The notes: a model not told the origin generated them from the sequence alone. A DNA stretch of 64,000 bases from Bacteroidales bacterium UBA3143 (GCA_002364735.1 DEZB01000033.1:1-64000), one strand, 5' to 3'. Shown: positions 36,202 to 44,906, numbered from the stretch's first letter. Numbers and translations: made by a program.

Positions 36202-36552
36202 CTACCCAATTTTAAAACCAATCTCATTGAATGCTTCCCACGCTTCAAGTACGCACTTGTCTAACTTCTCAACAGTTGGTTCGTTTAAATACCTGATACA
36301 TCCCTCTATTTTACTTACAAAGTCTATGTTCTCTTTATTTATCAATATTGCTTTACCAAGAGCATGAGATAAATGAGCAGATATTATCCCCACAATAACT
36401 CCTAGATTGTAACCCTTATCCCTTTTTTCAACAAAATACATCTTTCTGTAAATATCAGCGTCAGCTCCATGTCTATGCCCACGCTCACATCTATAAACAG
36501 TTTTGATTAAATCCTCGTAAAATACTGCTCTTTCAATCATTACTTTTTCCAT
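36202..36552 (-). CDS. Small protein upstream of the HEPN-like gene
   Basis: About 116 residues from ATG 36552. A longer frame starts at 36642, but the promoter -7 box at 36581-36588 favours the later start (leader about 20 nt). The protein begins MEKVMIERAVFYEDLIKTVY, has a Cys/His/Asp-bearing CERGHRHGADADIYRKM stretch and the hydrophobic VGIISAHLSHALGKAI. It is not recognised. By position it could be partner or regulator of the HEPN-like protein. Confidence 0.6.
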   Translation of the reverse strand: MEKVMIERAVFYEDLIKTVYRCERGHRHGADADIYRKMYFVEKRDKGYNLGVIVGIISAHLSHALGKAILINKENIDFVSKIEGCIRYLNEPTVEKLDKCVLEAWEAFNEIGFKIG

Positions 36553-36580
36553 GACAATATATTTTAAATTAATTCTCTCA

Positions 36581-36588
36581 CAAATATA
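36581..36588 (-). promoter_or_regulatory. Host-type -7 box of the HEPN cassette
   Basis: Minus-strand TATATTTG, about 29 nt before ATG 36552. The -33 is T-rich but lacks a clear TTG. Confidence 0.55.
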
Positions 36589-36609
36589 ATAAAAGAAAAG
36601 CACCATCTC

Positions 36610-36622
36610 TTTATATTTTATA
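36610..36622 (+). promoter_or_regulatory. Late element L3 (TTTATATTTTATA)
   Basis: TATATTTTA starts 24 nt before the portal ATG, just right of the divergent cassette promoter. Confidence 0.5.
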
Positions 36623-36635
36623 AGAAAAGCACAAT

Positions 36636-38093
36636 ATGACAATCGAAGATATACTTGCTTTAGAAGATAAAAAGAAAGCTTTTGAGATTCTTACAAAAGA
36701 TTCAAATGAATCGCGCGACCGTCAAGGATGCAGAGATGAATACCTTGGAGATAGAATGCGACGTGATGAAAGCGTTGATTATCGTGAAGGAAAAGAAGTG
36801 GATGTTTTCTCTGAAACAGAAACTGAAACAGATTCAGAAGGTAATGAAATACCAAAGAGAATTGGAACCACTCCTGTTCCTGTTGCAAAGATAAAAACTA
36901 ACATCCCAAAAAGGATAGTTAGGATTGCAGCTGCTTTCTTGTTTGGTGGCAAAATGAATGTAAATTTTGAAGATGAGAATGAAGCGGCGGTTTTCTTTGA
37001 AGATGTTTTCGAGACAAAGTTAAAGATGAAATCTGTTCTGAATGAATTTGCAAGAACAGCGATGATTGAGACAAAGTCAGCAATTGTGTTTTATCCACGT
37101 CCAGCAATTAAGGATACAAAAAGTGCACTTGAAGTTAAAGCAAAGATACTGTCGTTAAAAAATGGAGACTTCTTTCCACACTTTGACCAATACGGAGATA
37201 TGGATGCTTTTATTCGCAAATACAAAGCTGTATATGTAGAAGATGGCGAAGAGTATGATTTCTACTGGATTCAAACAGCAACTAATGAAATTAGCTATAT
37301 CGATAAAGCAGGCTCTATTATTGAGGTTGATAATAAGACTAACCTTGCTGGAAAAATAACAGTAGTGTATGTTGAGCAAGACAGTGCTGAATGGGATGAT
37401 GTTGCACCTCTCATTGACTCGTATGAGAATAGATTATCGCGTGTGAGTGATACCAATGATTATTTTGGTGATCCTATATTGAAAAACTATGGTGAAAGCT
37501 CATTGCCGTCTAAAAAGACTGTTGGGAAGCAAATATCATATCCGATAAAAGTTGACCCAGACACAGGCAAAGAATATCATGGAAATGCTGAATACCTTGT
37601 TTGGCAACAATCAATAGATAGCATCAAGCTTGAATTAGAAACATTACGAAATGAAATATTTTCAGGCTCCTCTACACCTGATTTGTCATTTGAGAATATG
37701 CGCGGAATTGGTGCATTATCTGGTACAGCAATTGAATTGATGTTTATGGAAGCATTTATCAAAGCAGCTGAAAAGATGGAGCTGTTTGGACCCGCTGTGC
37801 AACGATGCGTATCTGTTGTAAAGGCCCTTATTGGAAATGTAACTGAGACTAAGTTTAGCAAGGGGTTGGAAGTTGCAAATCCAGAAGTAACCTTTGGTTC
37901 TATCCTCCCTGATGATTTAAAAGGTAAAATTGAAATGCTTGTTTCAGCAAGTGGAGGTAAACCCATAAATTCGCAAGAAACATTGGTTGGTGAATCACCA
38001 TTTACACGCAATGTAACTGATGAAATCATTCGATTGAAAAAAGAACAAACAGAAGAATCACAACAGTATAACTTAACTGGTTTAAATATGTAA
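36636..38093 (+). CDS. Phage portal protein (SPP1 gp6 type)
   Basis: 485 residues. The central part shows NIPKRIVRIAAAFLFGGKMN, a beta-rich wing, and a C-terminal helical region with MRGIGALSGTAIELMFMEAF, the pattern of SPP1-type portals. Twelve copies would form the packaging channel at one capsid vertex. It heads the head-gene operon (L3 upstream) and is followed by a small head gene after 2 bp. The portal is separated from terminase by the tail block. Confidence 0.88.
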   Translation: MTIEDILALEDKKKAFEILTKDSNESRDRQGCRDEYLGDRMRRDESVDYREGKEVDVFSETETETDSEGNEIPKRIGTTPVPVAKIKTNIPKRIVRIAAAFLFGGKMNVNFEDENEAAVFFEDVFETKLKMKSVLNEFARTAMIETKSAIVFYPRPAIKDTKSALEVKAKILSLKNGDFFPHFDQYGDMDAFIRKYKAVYVEDGEEYDFYWIQTATNEISYIDKAGSIIEVDNKTNLAGKITVVYVEQDSAEWDDVAPLIDSYENRLSRVSDTNDYFGDPILKNYGESSLPSKKTVGKQISYPIKVDPDTGKEYHGNAEYLVWQQSIDSIKLELETLRNEIFSGSSTPDLSFENMRGIGALSGTAIELMFMEAFIKAAEKMELFGPAVQRCVSVVKALIGNVTETKFSKGLEVANPEVTFGSILPDDLKGKIEMLVSASGGKPINSQETLVGESPFTRNVTDEIIRLKKEQTEESQQYNLTGLNM

Positions 38094-38095
38094 TT

Positions 38096-38503
38096 ATGGA
38101 AAATAAAGCAATAAAACAAGTAGAAGTATTCATGTCAAATTGGAAAGCAAAGAAATTTGCTGAGATGTTCAAAAATAGCCAGATTACTTGGAAAGAAGAA
38201 CACAAGCAAGAGCACATAAAAACTCTTTTCAAAGATTTAAAGCTTGAATCATTTGAGGTATTAGGAACAAAAAGAATTGGGAAAGCTCTTATCGGTGTAG
38301 CAACTGAAATGAAGATAAACGGTGAAACAGCTGTATCAAATGCGATGGTTGTTTTTGAAAACGGGAAATACAATGCTCATCCTAATGGCGTGCCTGGAGT
38401 GAATCCAATTTCAGTATTGAGGTATCTGTTTGTTGAATCTTCACCAAATGAAGAAAAGACAATAGAGAAAGCGAAAACAGCACCTAAGAAACCAAAGAAG
38501 TAA
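38096..38503 (+). CDS. Head-module protein of unknown function
   Basis: 135 residues between portal and MuF genes. The protein has an NTF2/cystatin-like look: NWKAKKFAEMFKNSQITW, then a beta-rich region (LESFEVLGTKRIGKALIGVA) and a lysine-rich tail ending KKPKK. No function can be named. Overlap-free packing (2 bp and 0 bp gaps) puts it in the head operon. Confidence 0.6.
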   Translation: MENKAIKQVEVFMSNWKAKKFAEMFKNSQITWKEEHKQEHIKTLFKDLKLESFEVLGTKRIGKALIGVATEMKINGETAVSNAMVVFENGKYNAHPNGVPGVNPISVLRYLFVESSPNEEKTIEKAKTAPKKPKK

Positions 38504-39517
38504 ATGCCACCTTTAAGTAATCATGACCAAAAGCATCTTACTCGCATGTTCGTACAAGAGCATCGAGTAAATGCTTTATTCAATCAACTAATTAGAAGTA
38601 TTGCACCTGAATTACGCAAGTGGAGAGAGCATCCACACAAAAGTGTTTGGGTACGCAATCAACAGATTGAAAAAGCCATTGATAGAGCATTAATAGAGTT
38701 TAAGACATTGCTGGAAGATGAGATTAAAGCCAATCAGGGCAAAGCGTGGGCAGATGCAATACTTAAGAATGACAGGTTTGTTGAAAAATATATAAAGAGC
38801 ATGGCACTCTCTATCACTGTAAAAGATGGTATGTTCTTGCGTAATATGGATGCACTCACAGCATTGCAAAACAGAATAGATAATGGCTTAACTATATCGG
38901 ATAAAGTTTGGAAAATAGCAGGGCAAACTAAGGGCCATGTAGAGCTGTTTCTTGAAAGTGGGTTGAGTACTGGCAGAAGTGCAGAAGAGATAGGTCGCGA
39001 TGTTCGTCAGTTATTACAAAACCCTGATAAGCGGTTTAGAAGAATACGAGATAAGAATGGAAAGCTTGTAGCATCTGAACCTATGAAGAAATATCATCCG
39101 GGCAAAGGCGTCTATCGCTCTTCAAGAATGAATGCAGTGAGACTTACAGCTACTGAAACAAATATGGGATATCGCATGAGTGATGCTGAAAGATGGAAGC
39201 AACTCGATTTCGTATTGGGGTTTGAAGTAAGACGTTCACCCAACGCTCACAAGTGTGATGTGTGTGATCCTTTAGTAGGTAAATATCCAAAGGGGTTTAT
39301 TTTCAGCGGTTGGCATCCATTCTGTATATGCATGGGAATCCCTATTGTGATGGGCCATGATGATTTTGCAGACTATTTGCTCACTGATGAAATACCAAAG
39401 CAAAAGTATGTAGAGAATATTCCTGCAAACGCTCAAAAATGGATGGATGGATTCATGAAAAACAATCCGAAAAACCCTCCATTATTTTACAAGCTAAACA
39501 AGGAAATGTACAAGTAA
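38504..39517 (+). CDS. MuF-like head morphogenesis protein
   Basis: 337 residues. The conserved C-terminal MuF domain includes RLTATETNMGYRMSDAERW, SPNAHKCDVCDPLVGKYPKG and a closing HPFCICMGIPI, with Cys/His residues likely binding metal. The N-terminal two thirds are helical. Such minor capsid proteins sit inside or under the portal and help start capsid assembly. Confidence 0.85.
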   Translation: MPPLSNHDQKHLTRMFVQEHRVNALFNQLIRSIAPELRKWREHPHKSVWVRNQQIEKAIDRALIEFKTLLEDEIKANQGKAWADAILKNDRFVEKYIKSMALSITVKDGMFLRNMDALTALQNRIDNGLTISDKVWKIAGQTKGHVELFLESGLSTGRSAEEIGRDVRQLLQNPDKRFRRIRDKNGKLVASEPMKKYHPGKGVYRSSRMNAVRLTATETNMGYRMSDAERWKQLDFVLGFEVRRSPNAHKCDVCDPLVGKYPKGFIFSGWHPFCICMGIPIVMGHDDFADYLLTDEIPKQKYVENIPANAQKWMDGFMKNNPKNPPLFYKLNKEMYK

Positions 39518-39557
39518 GAATTGACAATAATTCAATTTACCGAAAAATAGAAACTAC

Positions 39558-39569
39558 TTATATTTTAAA
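39558..39569 (+). promoter_or_regulatory. Late element L4 (TTATATTTTAAA)
   Basis: TATATTTTA starts 22 nt before the scaffold ATG, in the 63-bp gap after the MuF gene. Confidence 0.5.
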
Positions 39570-39580
39570 TTAAAAAGTGT

Positions 39581-40264
39581 ATGAAACTAATAGAGTTAAT
39601 TAGAAAGCAATGTGCTGAATTTGGTGTTCCTGAAAAGTATGCTGAGCGTATCATCAAACTATCTGGAATCACAGAGGATAAAGATGGCAGTATTGCAGCT
39701 GCTGTGACAAACTTTAAAGAGAATGTTCTTGTAGACATTCAGGCTGCTGAATCGGAAGCAGAGAAAGCAAAGCTGACAGCAATTGAAGAGTATGAGAAAA
39801 AGCACAATATCAAAGATGGTGTTGCTGTAAAAACAGGAGATGAACCAACAGAGGATGAACCTAAAAACGATATCGATTTAACAGGTATGGATGAAGCTAC
39901 AAGAAAGATAATTGAAAGTCAGCGAAAAGCGATTGATGATTTAACGGCAATAGTGAAAACTGTTGTCACTACTCAAAAGAAAACTTCTACTCTTGAAGTT
40001 GTAAAATCAAGGTTGAATGGCAAGATTGATGATACTGCAATAGATAAATATTCTAAGCGTATAAATCTGGATGCTGAAAACTTGGATGAAGAGATTGAAA
40101 GAGTTTCAAAAGAGTTTGTAGAGGATAAGCAGTACTTCTTAAATGAAGCTGTTGCAAAGGGAGGTTACCAACCTGTAAGTGGCGGGATAAGCGATAAAGA
40201 TTTTGATGATTACGCAAAACGTCAATCAGCAGGTGAATCTGATTTCGAAGGAGTGAAAATTTAA
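39581..40264 (+). CDS. Capsid scaffold-like protein
   Basis: 227 residues. Helical and highly charged in the middle (EAESEAEKAKLTAIEEYEKK), a proline-free long coil, and a C-terminal flexible tail (GGISDKDFDDYAKRQS). Charge pattern, size and position directly before the decoration and major capsid genes fit a scaffolding protein. The family was not identified by motif. Confidence 0.65.
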   Translation: MKLIELIRKQCAEFGVPEKYAERIIKLSGITEDKDGSIAAAVTNFKENVLVDIQAAESEAEKAKLTAIEEYEKKHNIKDGVAVKTGDEPTEDEPKNDIDLTGMDEATRKIIESQRKAIDDLTAIVKTVVTTQKKTSTLEVVKSRLNGKIDDTAIDKYSKRINLDAENLDEEIERVSKEFVEDKQYFLNEAVAKGGYQPVSGGISDKDFDDYAKRQSAGESDFEGVKI

Positions 40265-40296
40265 TCAAGAGTATTAATTATAAAACTAATCAAAAA

Positions 40297-40899
40297 ATGG
40301 ATGATGTAAGAAAATACGGTGAGTATCAGTACATGCCTTTTATTATCAATGAAACAATTGATAAACCAGGCGGAGGTACTTTGAAAATTGGGAGCTTAGA
40401 TAGATCAAAAGGTTCTATTGCACCAGGGTTTTTCGTAGGAGAAACCGAAAAAGGCTTGCTGCAGATGCTCGTAGGAGCGGTTTTGTTTGCAGATGTTGCA
40501 AACAATGCAGTGAATTACAAGGTAAAGAAAGGACACCAAGTGAAAGTTGGTATGTTCTTAGCTGGAGATGCAGAAGGTTCAAAAGCTTATGCAGTTACAA
40601 AAGTAGTAACAACTGATGCAGAGTTTGACACTATCACACTTGGAACAACTTTAGGTGTAACATTGAAAACAGGCCAATCACTTTATGAAGTGAAAGCAGA
40701 AGATGCAGTTGGTGATGCAGGTGAATTGCAAGTAAAGCCTTTGGGTATTGCAAAAAACGAGATTGACTTATCAGTTAATCATCCTGTTACAGGTGTTTCT
40801 TTGAGTGGTTATTACACTGTTGCTACAATGGTATTTGGTGCACCCAAGGCTATTACGAAGCATCTGCCAATGATGCAGTTCAAGTATCCTAACGTTTAA
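40297..40899 (+). CDS. Head decoration / head-fibre-like protein
   Basis: 200 residues, beta-rich, with repeated Gly-Thr segments (DTITLGTTLGVTLKTGQSLY) and almost no long helix. It lies between scaffold and major capsid, the usual place of decoration or head-fibre proteins. No catalytic motif. Ends 21 bp before the capsid gene. Confidence 0.55.
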   Translation: MDDVRKYGEYQYMPFIINETIDKPGGGTLKIGSLDRSKGSIAPGFFVGETEKGLLQMLVGAVLFADVANNAVNYKVKKGHQVKVGMFLAGDAEGSKAYAVTKVVTTDAEFDTITLGTTLGVTLKTGQSLYEVKAEDAVGDAGELQVKPLGIAKNEIDLSVNHPVTGVSLSGYYTVATMVFGAPKAITKHLPMMQFKYPNV

Positions 40900-40920
40900 T
40901 CGAATTAATTAAAAATAGAT

Positions 40921-42018
40921 ATGGAAAGAAGTTTATTAAAAGAATTAACCGATAAGCGTTTAGGCGCTTATTTGAAAGAACAAAAAACAACTCCAAGGTA
41001 TTGGCCTGTACTGTTTCCTTTGGATTACAGCGATGAGTTGGACTGGAAAGCATTAACTGCAGAAGGTGGTGGAACAATTGTAGCTGACGTAGTTAGTTAT
41101 GATAGCTCAGCTCCTGAAAAAGGTCGCAAGACGATTGGCAAGGCAACTGGTGAGATTGCTAAGGTAACAGTAAAACGTACCATGCGTGAGCGTGAGCGTT
41201 TGCAGTATAAGCGTTTGAAAAAGGAAACTCAAACAGATGAAGTTAAGAAAAAGATTCTTGACTTAATATACAATGATGTTGACTTTGTTGTAGATGCTGT
41301 TAACGGTCGTACTGAATCGTTAAGCTTGCAAATTGCATCAACTGGTAGAGTTACTTTGAACAAGAAAAACAACCAGGGTATCATAACGGAAACCGATATT
41401 GATATGGGTGTTCCTGCTGAAAACAAGTTGACCGTGAGCAAGCTTCTTACGAATGCTGATTTTGATTTCTTTGCAGAAGTTCGCGCTGTTCAGAAAAAGT
41501 CAAAGAAAACTGGCAAGGTTCGGTTTATGTGGATTGACGAAGAAACTTTTGATGCAATCATGGACACCACAAAAGTACGTGAATCATTCGGTTTGGATTA
41601 TTACAAAAACAAGCAAGCATATGAAGGTTACATTGACGTTGAAGCAATAAACGCTTATATGAGAAGAAAGCGTATGCCTGAGATTGTTCTCGTGGAAGAT
41701 TCCAATCTTATCTTTGAAGATGATGATCACGTAAGAACTGAACTGCCTGCATGGGAAAGAGGTTACATAACTTTTACAATTGACAAAAAGTTCGGTAGAA
41801 CTCAACATGGCCCAATTGCAGAAGAAGATGAAGAGACAGTGAAGAAAATAGCCATACAGAGTAAAAAAGGACACGTTTTGGTGACAAAATGGTCGACTTT
41901 GGACCCGTTGCATGAAAAAACAAAGGGTGAAGCTCATTTCTGGCCTGTTATTGATAGTCCAGGTTCAGTTTATATGCTGAACACGAATCACACAACCAAA
42001 TTTATTCCAACAGAGTAA
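40921..42018 (+). CDS. Major capsid protein
   Basis: 365 residues. An HK97-like capsid protein of the type resembling lambda gpE: N-terminal basic arm, a long spine region with IAKVTVKRTMRERERLQYKR, a central A-domain, and a C-terminal GPIAEEDEETVKKIAIQSKKGHV-like stretch (GPIAEEDEETVK) with TKWSTLDPLHEKTKG and the ending TKFIPTE. It would form the icosahedral shell. No prohead protease is apparent in the head operon. Confidence 0.85.
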   Translation: MERSLLKELTDKRLGAYLKEQKTTPRYWPVLFPLDYSDELDWKALTAEGGGTIVADVVSYDSSAPEKGRKTIGKATGEIAKVTVKRTMRERERLQYKRLKKETQTDEVKKKILDLIYNDVDFVVDAVNGRTESLSLQIASTGRVTLNKKNNQGIITETDIDMGVPAENKLTVSKLLTNADFDFFAEVRAVQKKSKKTGKVRFMWIDEETFDAIMDTTKVRESFGLDYYKNKQAYEGYIDVEAINAYMRRKRMPEIVLVEDSNLIFEDDDHVRTELPAWERGYITFTIDKKFGRTQHGPIAEEDEETVKKIAIQSKKGHVLVTKWSTLDPLHEKTKGEAHFWPVIDSPGSVYMLNTNHTTKFIPTE

Positions 42019-42351
42019 ATGACAGTTCAAGAAACGATATTATCCTTTCCGGGTTTAGGTGATTTTCCAGCAAATCATTTGCCTGCTATACTCCTCAGTC
42101 GTAACTTAAATGTTGCGGCTGATGCGAGTACAGTTGATGTTTCTGATTTGGAGCTTGCTATTGCTGACACATTAGTTTTTGCTGTTAATATGCCTGATTT
42201 CACGGAAAACAAGCTATCAATAACTTATCCTAGAAAGTATTTTATAGAAACAGCGAAGCTGCTTTATAACAGAAATGGAGAATCTCACAAAGCTTTTGCG
42301 CTTGTAAAAAACATTGTTGTTCCAAGAGGTAAATCAACAAACAAATGGTAA
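42019..42351 (+). CDS. Head-tail connector protein (putative)
   Basis: 110 residues, beginning right after the capsid stop. Short, mainly helical, with FPANHLPAILLSRNLNVAAD and SDLELAIADTL. Position and size fit a gp6-like connector that binds the portal after packaging. No distinctive motif. Confidence 0.6.
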   Translation: MTVQETILSFPGLGDFPANHLPAILLSRNLNVAADASTVDVSDLELAIADTLVFAVNMPDFTENKLSITYPRKYFIETAKLLYNRNGESHKAFALVKNIVVPRGKSTNKW

Positions 42352-42647
42352 AGAGACATCCACATACTGCTATTGTTACTATTAAAACAGGAGGTTCTGT
42401 TGTGAATGGTGAATGGGTGGAAGGTGGAACTGATACTGTTGAGATTATAGGTAGATATGACCCTATGAACACGAATGATGTTGTCAGGCAGAATGCCAAT
42501 GGTGATGAAGTGGTAGTAAATGGAGAATTCTATACGCAACAAGATAAGTTAGAAGGGTCCGTTTCACTTAAAATACCATCATTAGGAATAGACCGAAACA
42601 TTATATGTTGGTGGACGTACCAGAATCATTCAGTAATAAGCTTGTAG
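42345..42647 (+). CDS. Head-closure-like protein
   Basis: 100 residues, overlapping the previous gene by 7 nt. All-beta look (HPHTAIVTIKTGGSVVNGEW, VSLKIPSLGIDRNIICWW). It is probably the head-closure protein (SPP1 gp16-type) that plugs the connector. Based on size, fold impression and order. Confidence 0.6.
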   Translation: MVKRHPHTAIVTIKTGGSVVNGEWVEGGTDTVEIIGRYDPMNTNDVVRQNANGDEVVVNGEFYTQQDKLEGSVSLKIPSLGIDRNIICWWTYQNHSVISL

Positions 42648-42648
42648 T

Positions 42649-43116
42649 ATGAATAATAGATTAACACCGTTATTTTCAATGAAAGAGGTAGATACATGGT
42701 TCTCTCACTTTACAGATAGAGCAGAAGAGAAGATGTATAGAACGCTTCAAAGAGCTGGTGAGGTATTTGTTAGACATGCACGCTTATATGGAAACTATAA
42801 GGATAGAACCGGTAATCTGAGAAGCTCTATAGGTTATGTTATAGTTGAAAATGGGAGTATTCTTAATGAGAACTTCGCACCCACAACAAAAGCAGGTACA
42901 GATAAGGCTACAGGATTGAGAGAAGCAAAGAAGTTATCAAGAAAACTTGCTAACACCTACAGCCAAGGCATGGTTCTAATTTGCGTTGCAGGTATGAATT
43001 ATGCTGCTTATGTTGAAGCAATAGACAGTTTGGATGTGATTACGTCAGCTGGACTTAAAGCAGAAGATGATTTAAGAAAGCAACTAATAAAGATATTTGC
43101 AAGAATCAATGGATGA
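42649..43116 (+). CDS. HK97 gp10-like neck / tail-completion protein
   Basis: 155 residues. Features EEKMYRTLQRAGEVFVRHAR, the short motif YKDRTGNLRSSIGYVI, and GMNYAAYVEAID. The RTGNLRSSI and YAAYVE pair is characteristic of HK97 gp10-like tail-terminator/neck proteins. It overlaps the next gene's start. Confidence 0.8.
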   Translation: MNNRLTPLFSMKEVDTWFSHFTDRAEEKMYRTLQRAGEVFVRHARLYGNYKDRTGNLRSSIGYVIVENGSILNENFAPTTKAGTDKATGLREAKKLSRKLANTYSQGMVLICVAGMNYAAYVEAIDSLDVITSAGLKAEDDLRKQLIKIFARING

Positions 43117-43507
43117 ATTTGATATTATAGATATGGTTTACAATCACATTGCAAATGCAAATGTTGGAATGCCAATTTTTAAAGACCGTTCATTAACTGG
43201 TGTAAATGAAAATCACATCGTAGTAAGCGGTATGGAATATAATGAATTTGATTGGCGCAATGTGTTACCTGTTAATGTGAATATTTTCATCAAGCTTTAT
43301 GAAAATGGAATGACTAATCGCACTGCAATAAAAGTTGCAAAAAGGAATGTACGTAAAGAGTTATTGAAAATAAAACCCGAAAATGGAGAATATCAAAGTA
43401 TTGAGCTAAGTGGTAGTTCAAGAATAACTGGGGCCAAAGATGGTTTCGATTGCACGAATATTAAAGTAATTATTAATACACAAAAACAAATAGAAGATTA
43501 TGGCTAA
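43109..43507 (+). CDS. Tail-completion / tail-terminator-like protein
   Basis: About 132 residues from ATG 43109 (MDEFDIIDMVYNHIANANVG), preferred over 43097 because it overlaps the upstream stop as ATGGATGA. A small alpha/beta protein in the position of the tail terminator. Overlaps the major tail gene by 8 nt. Confidence 0.6.
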   Translation: MDEFDIIDMVYNHIANANVGMPIFKDRSLTGVNENHIVVSGMEYNEFDWRNVLPVNVNIFIKLYENGMTNRTAIKVAKRNVRKELLKIKPENGEYQSIELSGSSRITGAKDGFDCTNIKVIINTQKQIEDYG

Positions 43508-44042
43508 AAAAAGACCAATTGCAATGGGTATTGCAGCACATAGAATTGCAACAGTAGGTGATGGAGTTCCAGGCGTTGACTTCAATCCACTACCCTTACC
43601 AACCAAGAATGCAGTGTCATTCAATTTTGCAGACGCAAACGAAGTGAGGATTGACCTTGAAGGGAGTAACGATCCTTTGTATTCCGGGTTCGTAAAAGAC
43701 ACCACAGACTACATTGAAGTTTCGATTCCAACACCGGATAATGAAACTATCCAGAAATTGATGGGCGGTGAAATTGACTCTGCTTTAGAAAAAGACATCT
43801 GGCAAGAAGCTTTTGACGGTGTGCCGGATATTTCTTACACATATCAGTGTGAAACAACTCCAAGAAATAGCTCGAAAGTGGTATACACAATTGTTAATGC
43901 AAAAGTGTTGGCAAGACTATCACAAGCCCCAACCGCCGACAATCCTGAATTGTTACTTGTAAGATTTTACAAACAGGCAGCAATTACTGCAGCAGGTGTT
44001 AAAGGTTATGCTTTTTCACGTGAAGTTGTGACAGTAGCGTAA
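43500..44042 (+). CDS. Major tail tube protein
   Basis: 180 residues, beta-rich, with FNFADANEVRIDLEGSNDPL and YSGFVKDTTDYIEVSIPTPD. It lies after the neck genes and before the tail chaperone, where siphophages keep the tube protein. High expression is implied by the terminator just after it (44073-44098). Confidence 0.75.
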   Translation: MAKKRPIAMGIAAHRIATVGDGVPGVDFNPLPLPTKNAVSFNFADANEVRIDLEGSNDPLYSGFVKDTTDYIEVSIPTPDNETIQKLMGGEIDSALEKDIWQEAFDGVPDISYTYQCETTPRNSSKVVYTIVNAKVLARLSQAPTADNPELLLVRFYKQAAITAAGVKGYAFSREVVTVA

Positions 44043-44072
44043 GTAAAAACATTCAATAGTAGATATTTAATA

Positions 44073-44098
44073 AAAGCTCGGTATTGCATCGAGCTTTT
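44073..44098 (+). terminator. Terminator after the major tail gene
   Basis: AAAGCTCG and CGAGCTTT form an 8-bp stem with a 9-nt loop, running into TTTAT. It overlaps late element L5. Confidence 0.7.
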
Positions 44099-44108
44099 AT
44101 ATTTTAAA
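44096..44108 (+). promoter_or_regulatory. Late element L5 (TTTATATTTTAAA)
   Basis: TATATTTTA starts 22 nt before the tail chaperone ATG, directly on the edge of a terminator. Confidence 0.55.
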
Positions 44109-44119
44109 CAAAAAAAAAG

Positions 44120-44653
44120 ATGAGCGTAAAACAACTTTTACTTTTAGAATCTGAAACAGTTACTGATAAAGCAATTCAAATTCCATTTGAGTTTTCAAAC
44201 AAAGAAAGCATTCCAAATGGAAAGGATCCAGGCTGTATGATTGTGATTTCTCCTATTACTGTTCGCACGTGGTTTAAATTGAAACCTCTGATTCTTTCAA
44301 TTGAAGGTGCTGATTTTGATAAAATGATTGAGAAAGAAGAGAAAGCACCTGAATCAGAATTAACAGAACTGATTGCAAAGTATGACAATCTTCTTCTTGA
44401 TATCATTTGCATTGGAATTCATAATAAGAAAAGCGATCCCCCAGAATGGTTCAGAAATGTACTAAAAGATAATTGTACATGGATGGATATTTACATCTTA
44501 CTAAATGCAATCCTATTCAGAGTAGGATATAACCCTTTTTACAACTCTATCACGACGTTACAGAGCGTGAGCCCAATGACGAAGCTGGAGATAATAGCCG
44601 CTCAAAAAAACTTAGAAAGCTGGAGGAACCCATTAGCTCCGCAATGTTCTTAA
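44120..44653 (+). CDS. Tail assembly chaperone, G form
   Basis: 177 residues. An acidic/helical protein (MSVKQLLLLESETVTDKAIQ at the start; EKAPESELTELIAKYDN in the middle) between tube and tape measure functions, as gpG-type chaperones are. A -1 slippery heptamer near its 3' end (44605-44611) allows a longer form. The tape measure it should bind is encoded 20 kb upstream. Confidence 0.8.
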   Translation: MSVKQLLLLESETVTDKAIQIPFEFSNKESIPNGKDPGCMIVISPITVRTWFKLKPLILSIEGADFDKMIEKEEKAPESELTELIAKYDNLLLDIICIGIHNKKSDPPEWFRNVLKDNCTWMDIYILLNAILFRVGYNPFYNSITTLQSVSPMTKLEIIAAQKNLESWRNPLAPQCS

Positions 44654-44904
44654 TCAATGTAAAAGAAGCTTTAGGGTATACACATGAAGATACATTGAAT
44701 TCAAGTTATTCACTCATCCAAACACTCTTAACAGAATACGCCTATATGTGGAATGAGCGTAATAGTAAAGATTCAGATAATGAAGATGATCACGGTGAAT
44801 TTGAATGGGTAGAGCTTCCAGATTGGGATGATCCTTCAAAAATGAACAGAGTTAAAATGTATAAAGATGTTGGTTCGTTCTTTGGCTCTGAAAAGTCTCT
44901 TTAA
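44120..44904 (+). CDS. Tail assembly chaperone, frameshifted GT form
   Basis: A -1 shift at A_AAA_AAC (44605-44611) leads from the G frame into an open frame that continues LRKLEEPISSAMFLIN... to 44904. The added part includes ALGYTHEDTLNSSYSLIQTL and LTEYAYMWNERNS, typical of the T domain of phage tail chaperones, and ends VGSFFGSEKSL. The zero-frame codons CAA AAA AAC place the heptamer in correct phase. The downstream frame has an ATG at 44644, but the T domain is open upstream of it, which supports fusion rather than separate initiation. The short and long forms together chaperone the tape measure. Confidence 0.8.
44605..44611 (+). promoter_or_regulatory. Programmed -1 frameshift site (AAAAAAC)
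   Basis: Slippery heptamer A AAA AAC in the right phase within the chaperone gene, 42 nt before its stop. Confidence 0.8.
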
Positions 44905-44906
44905 AC

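Noticed and set aside
36553..36642. N-terminal extension of the small gene before the HEPN-like gene
   Set aside because: A host-type -7 box at 36581-36588 lies within the extension, so transcription probably starts after it.
44644..44904. Separate gene after the tail chaperone
   Set aside because: The frame is open upstream of its ATG to a correctly phased slippery site, so it is better read as the frameshifted extension; separate initiation remains possible.
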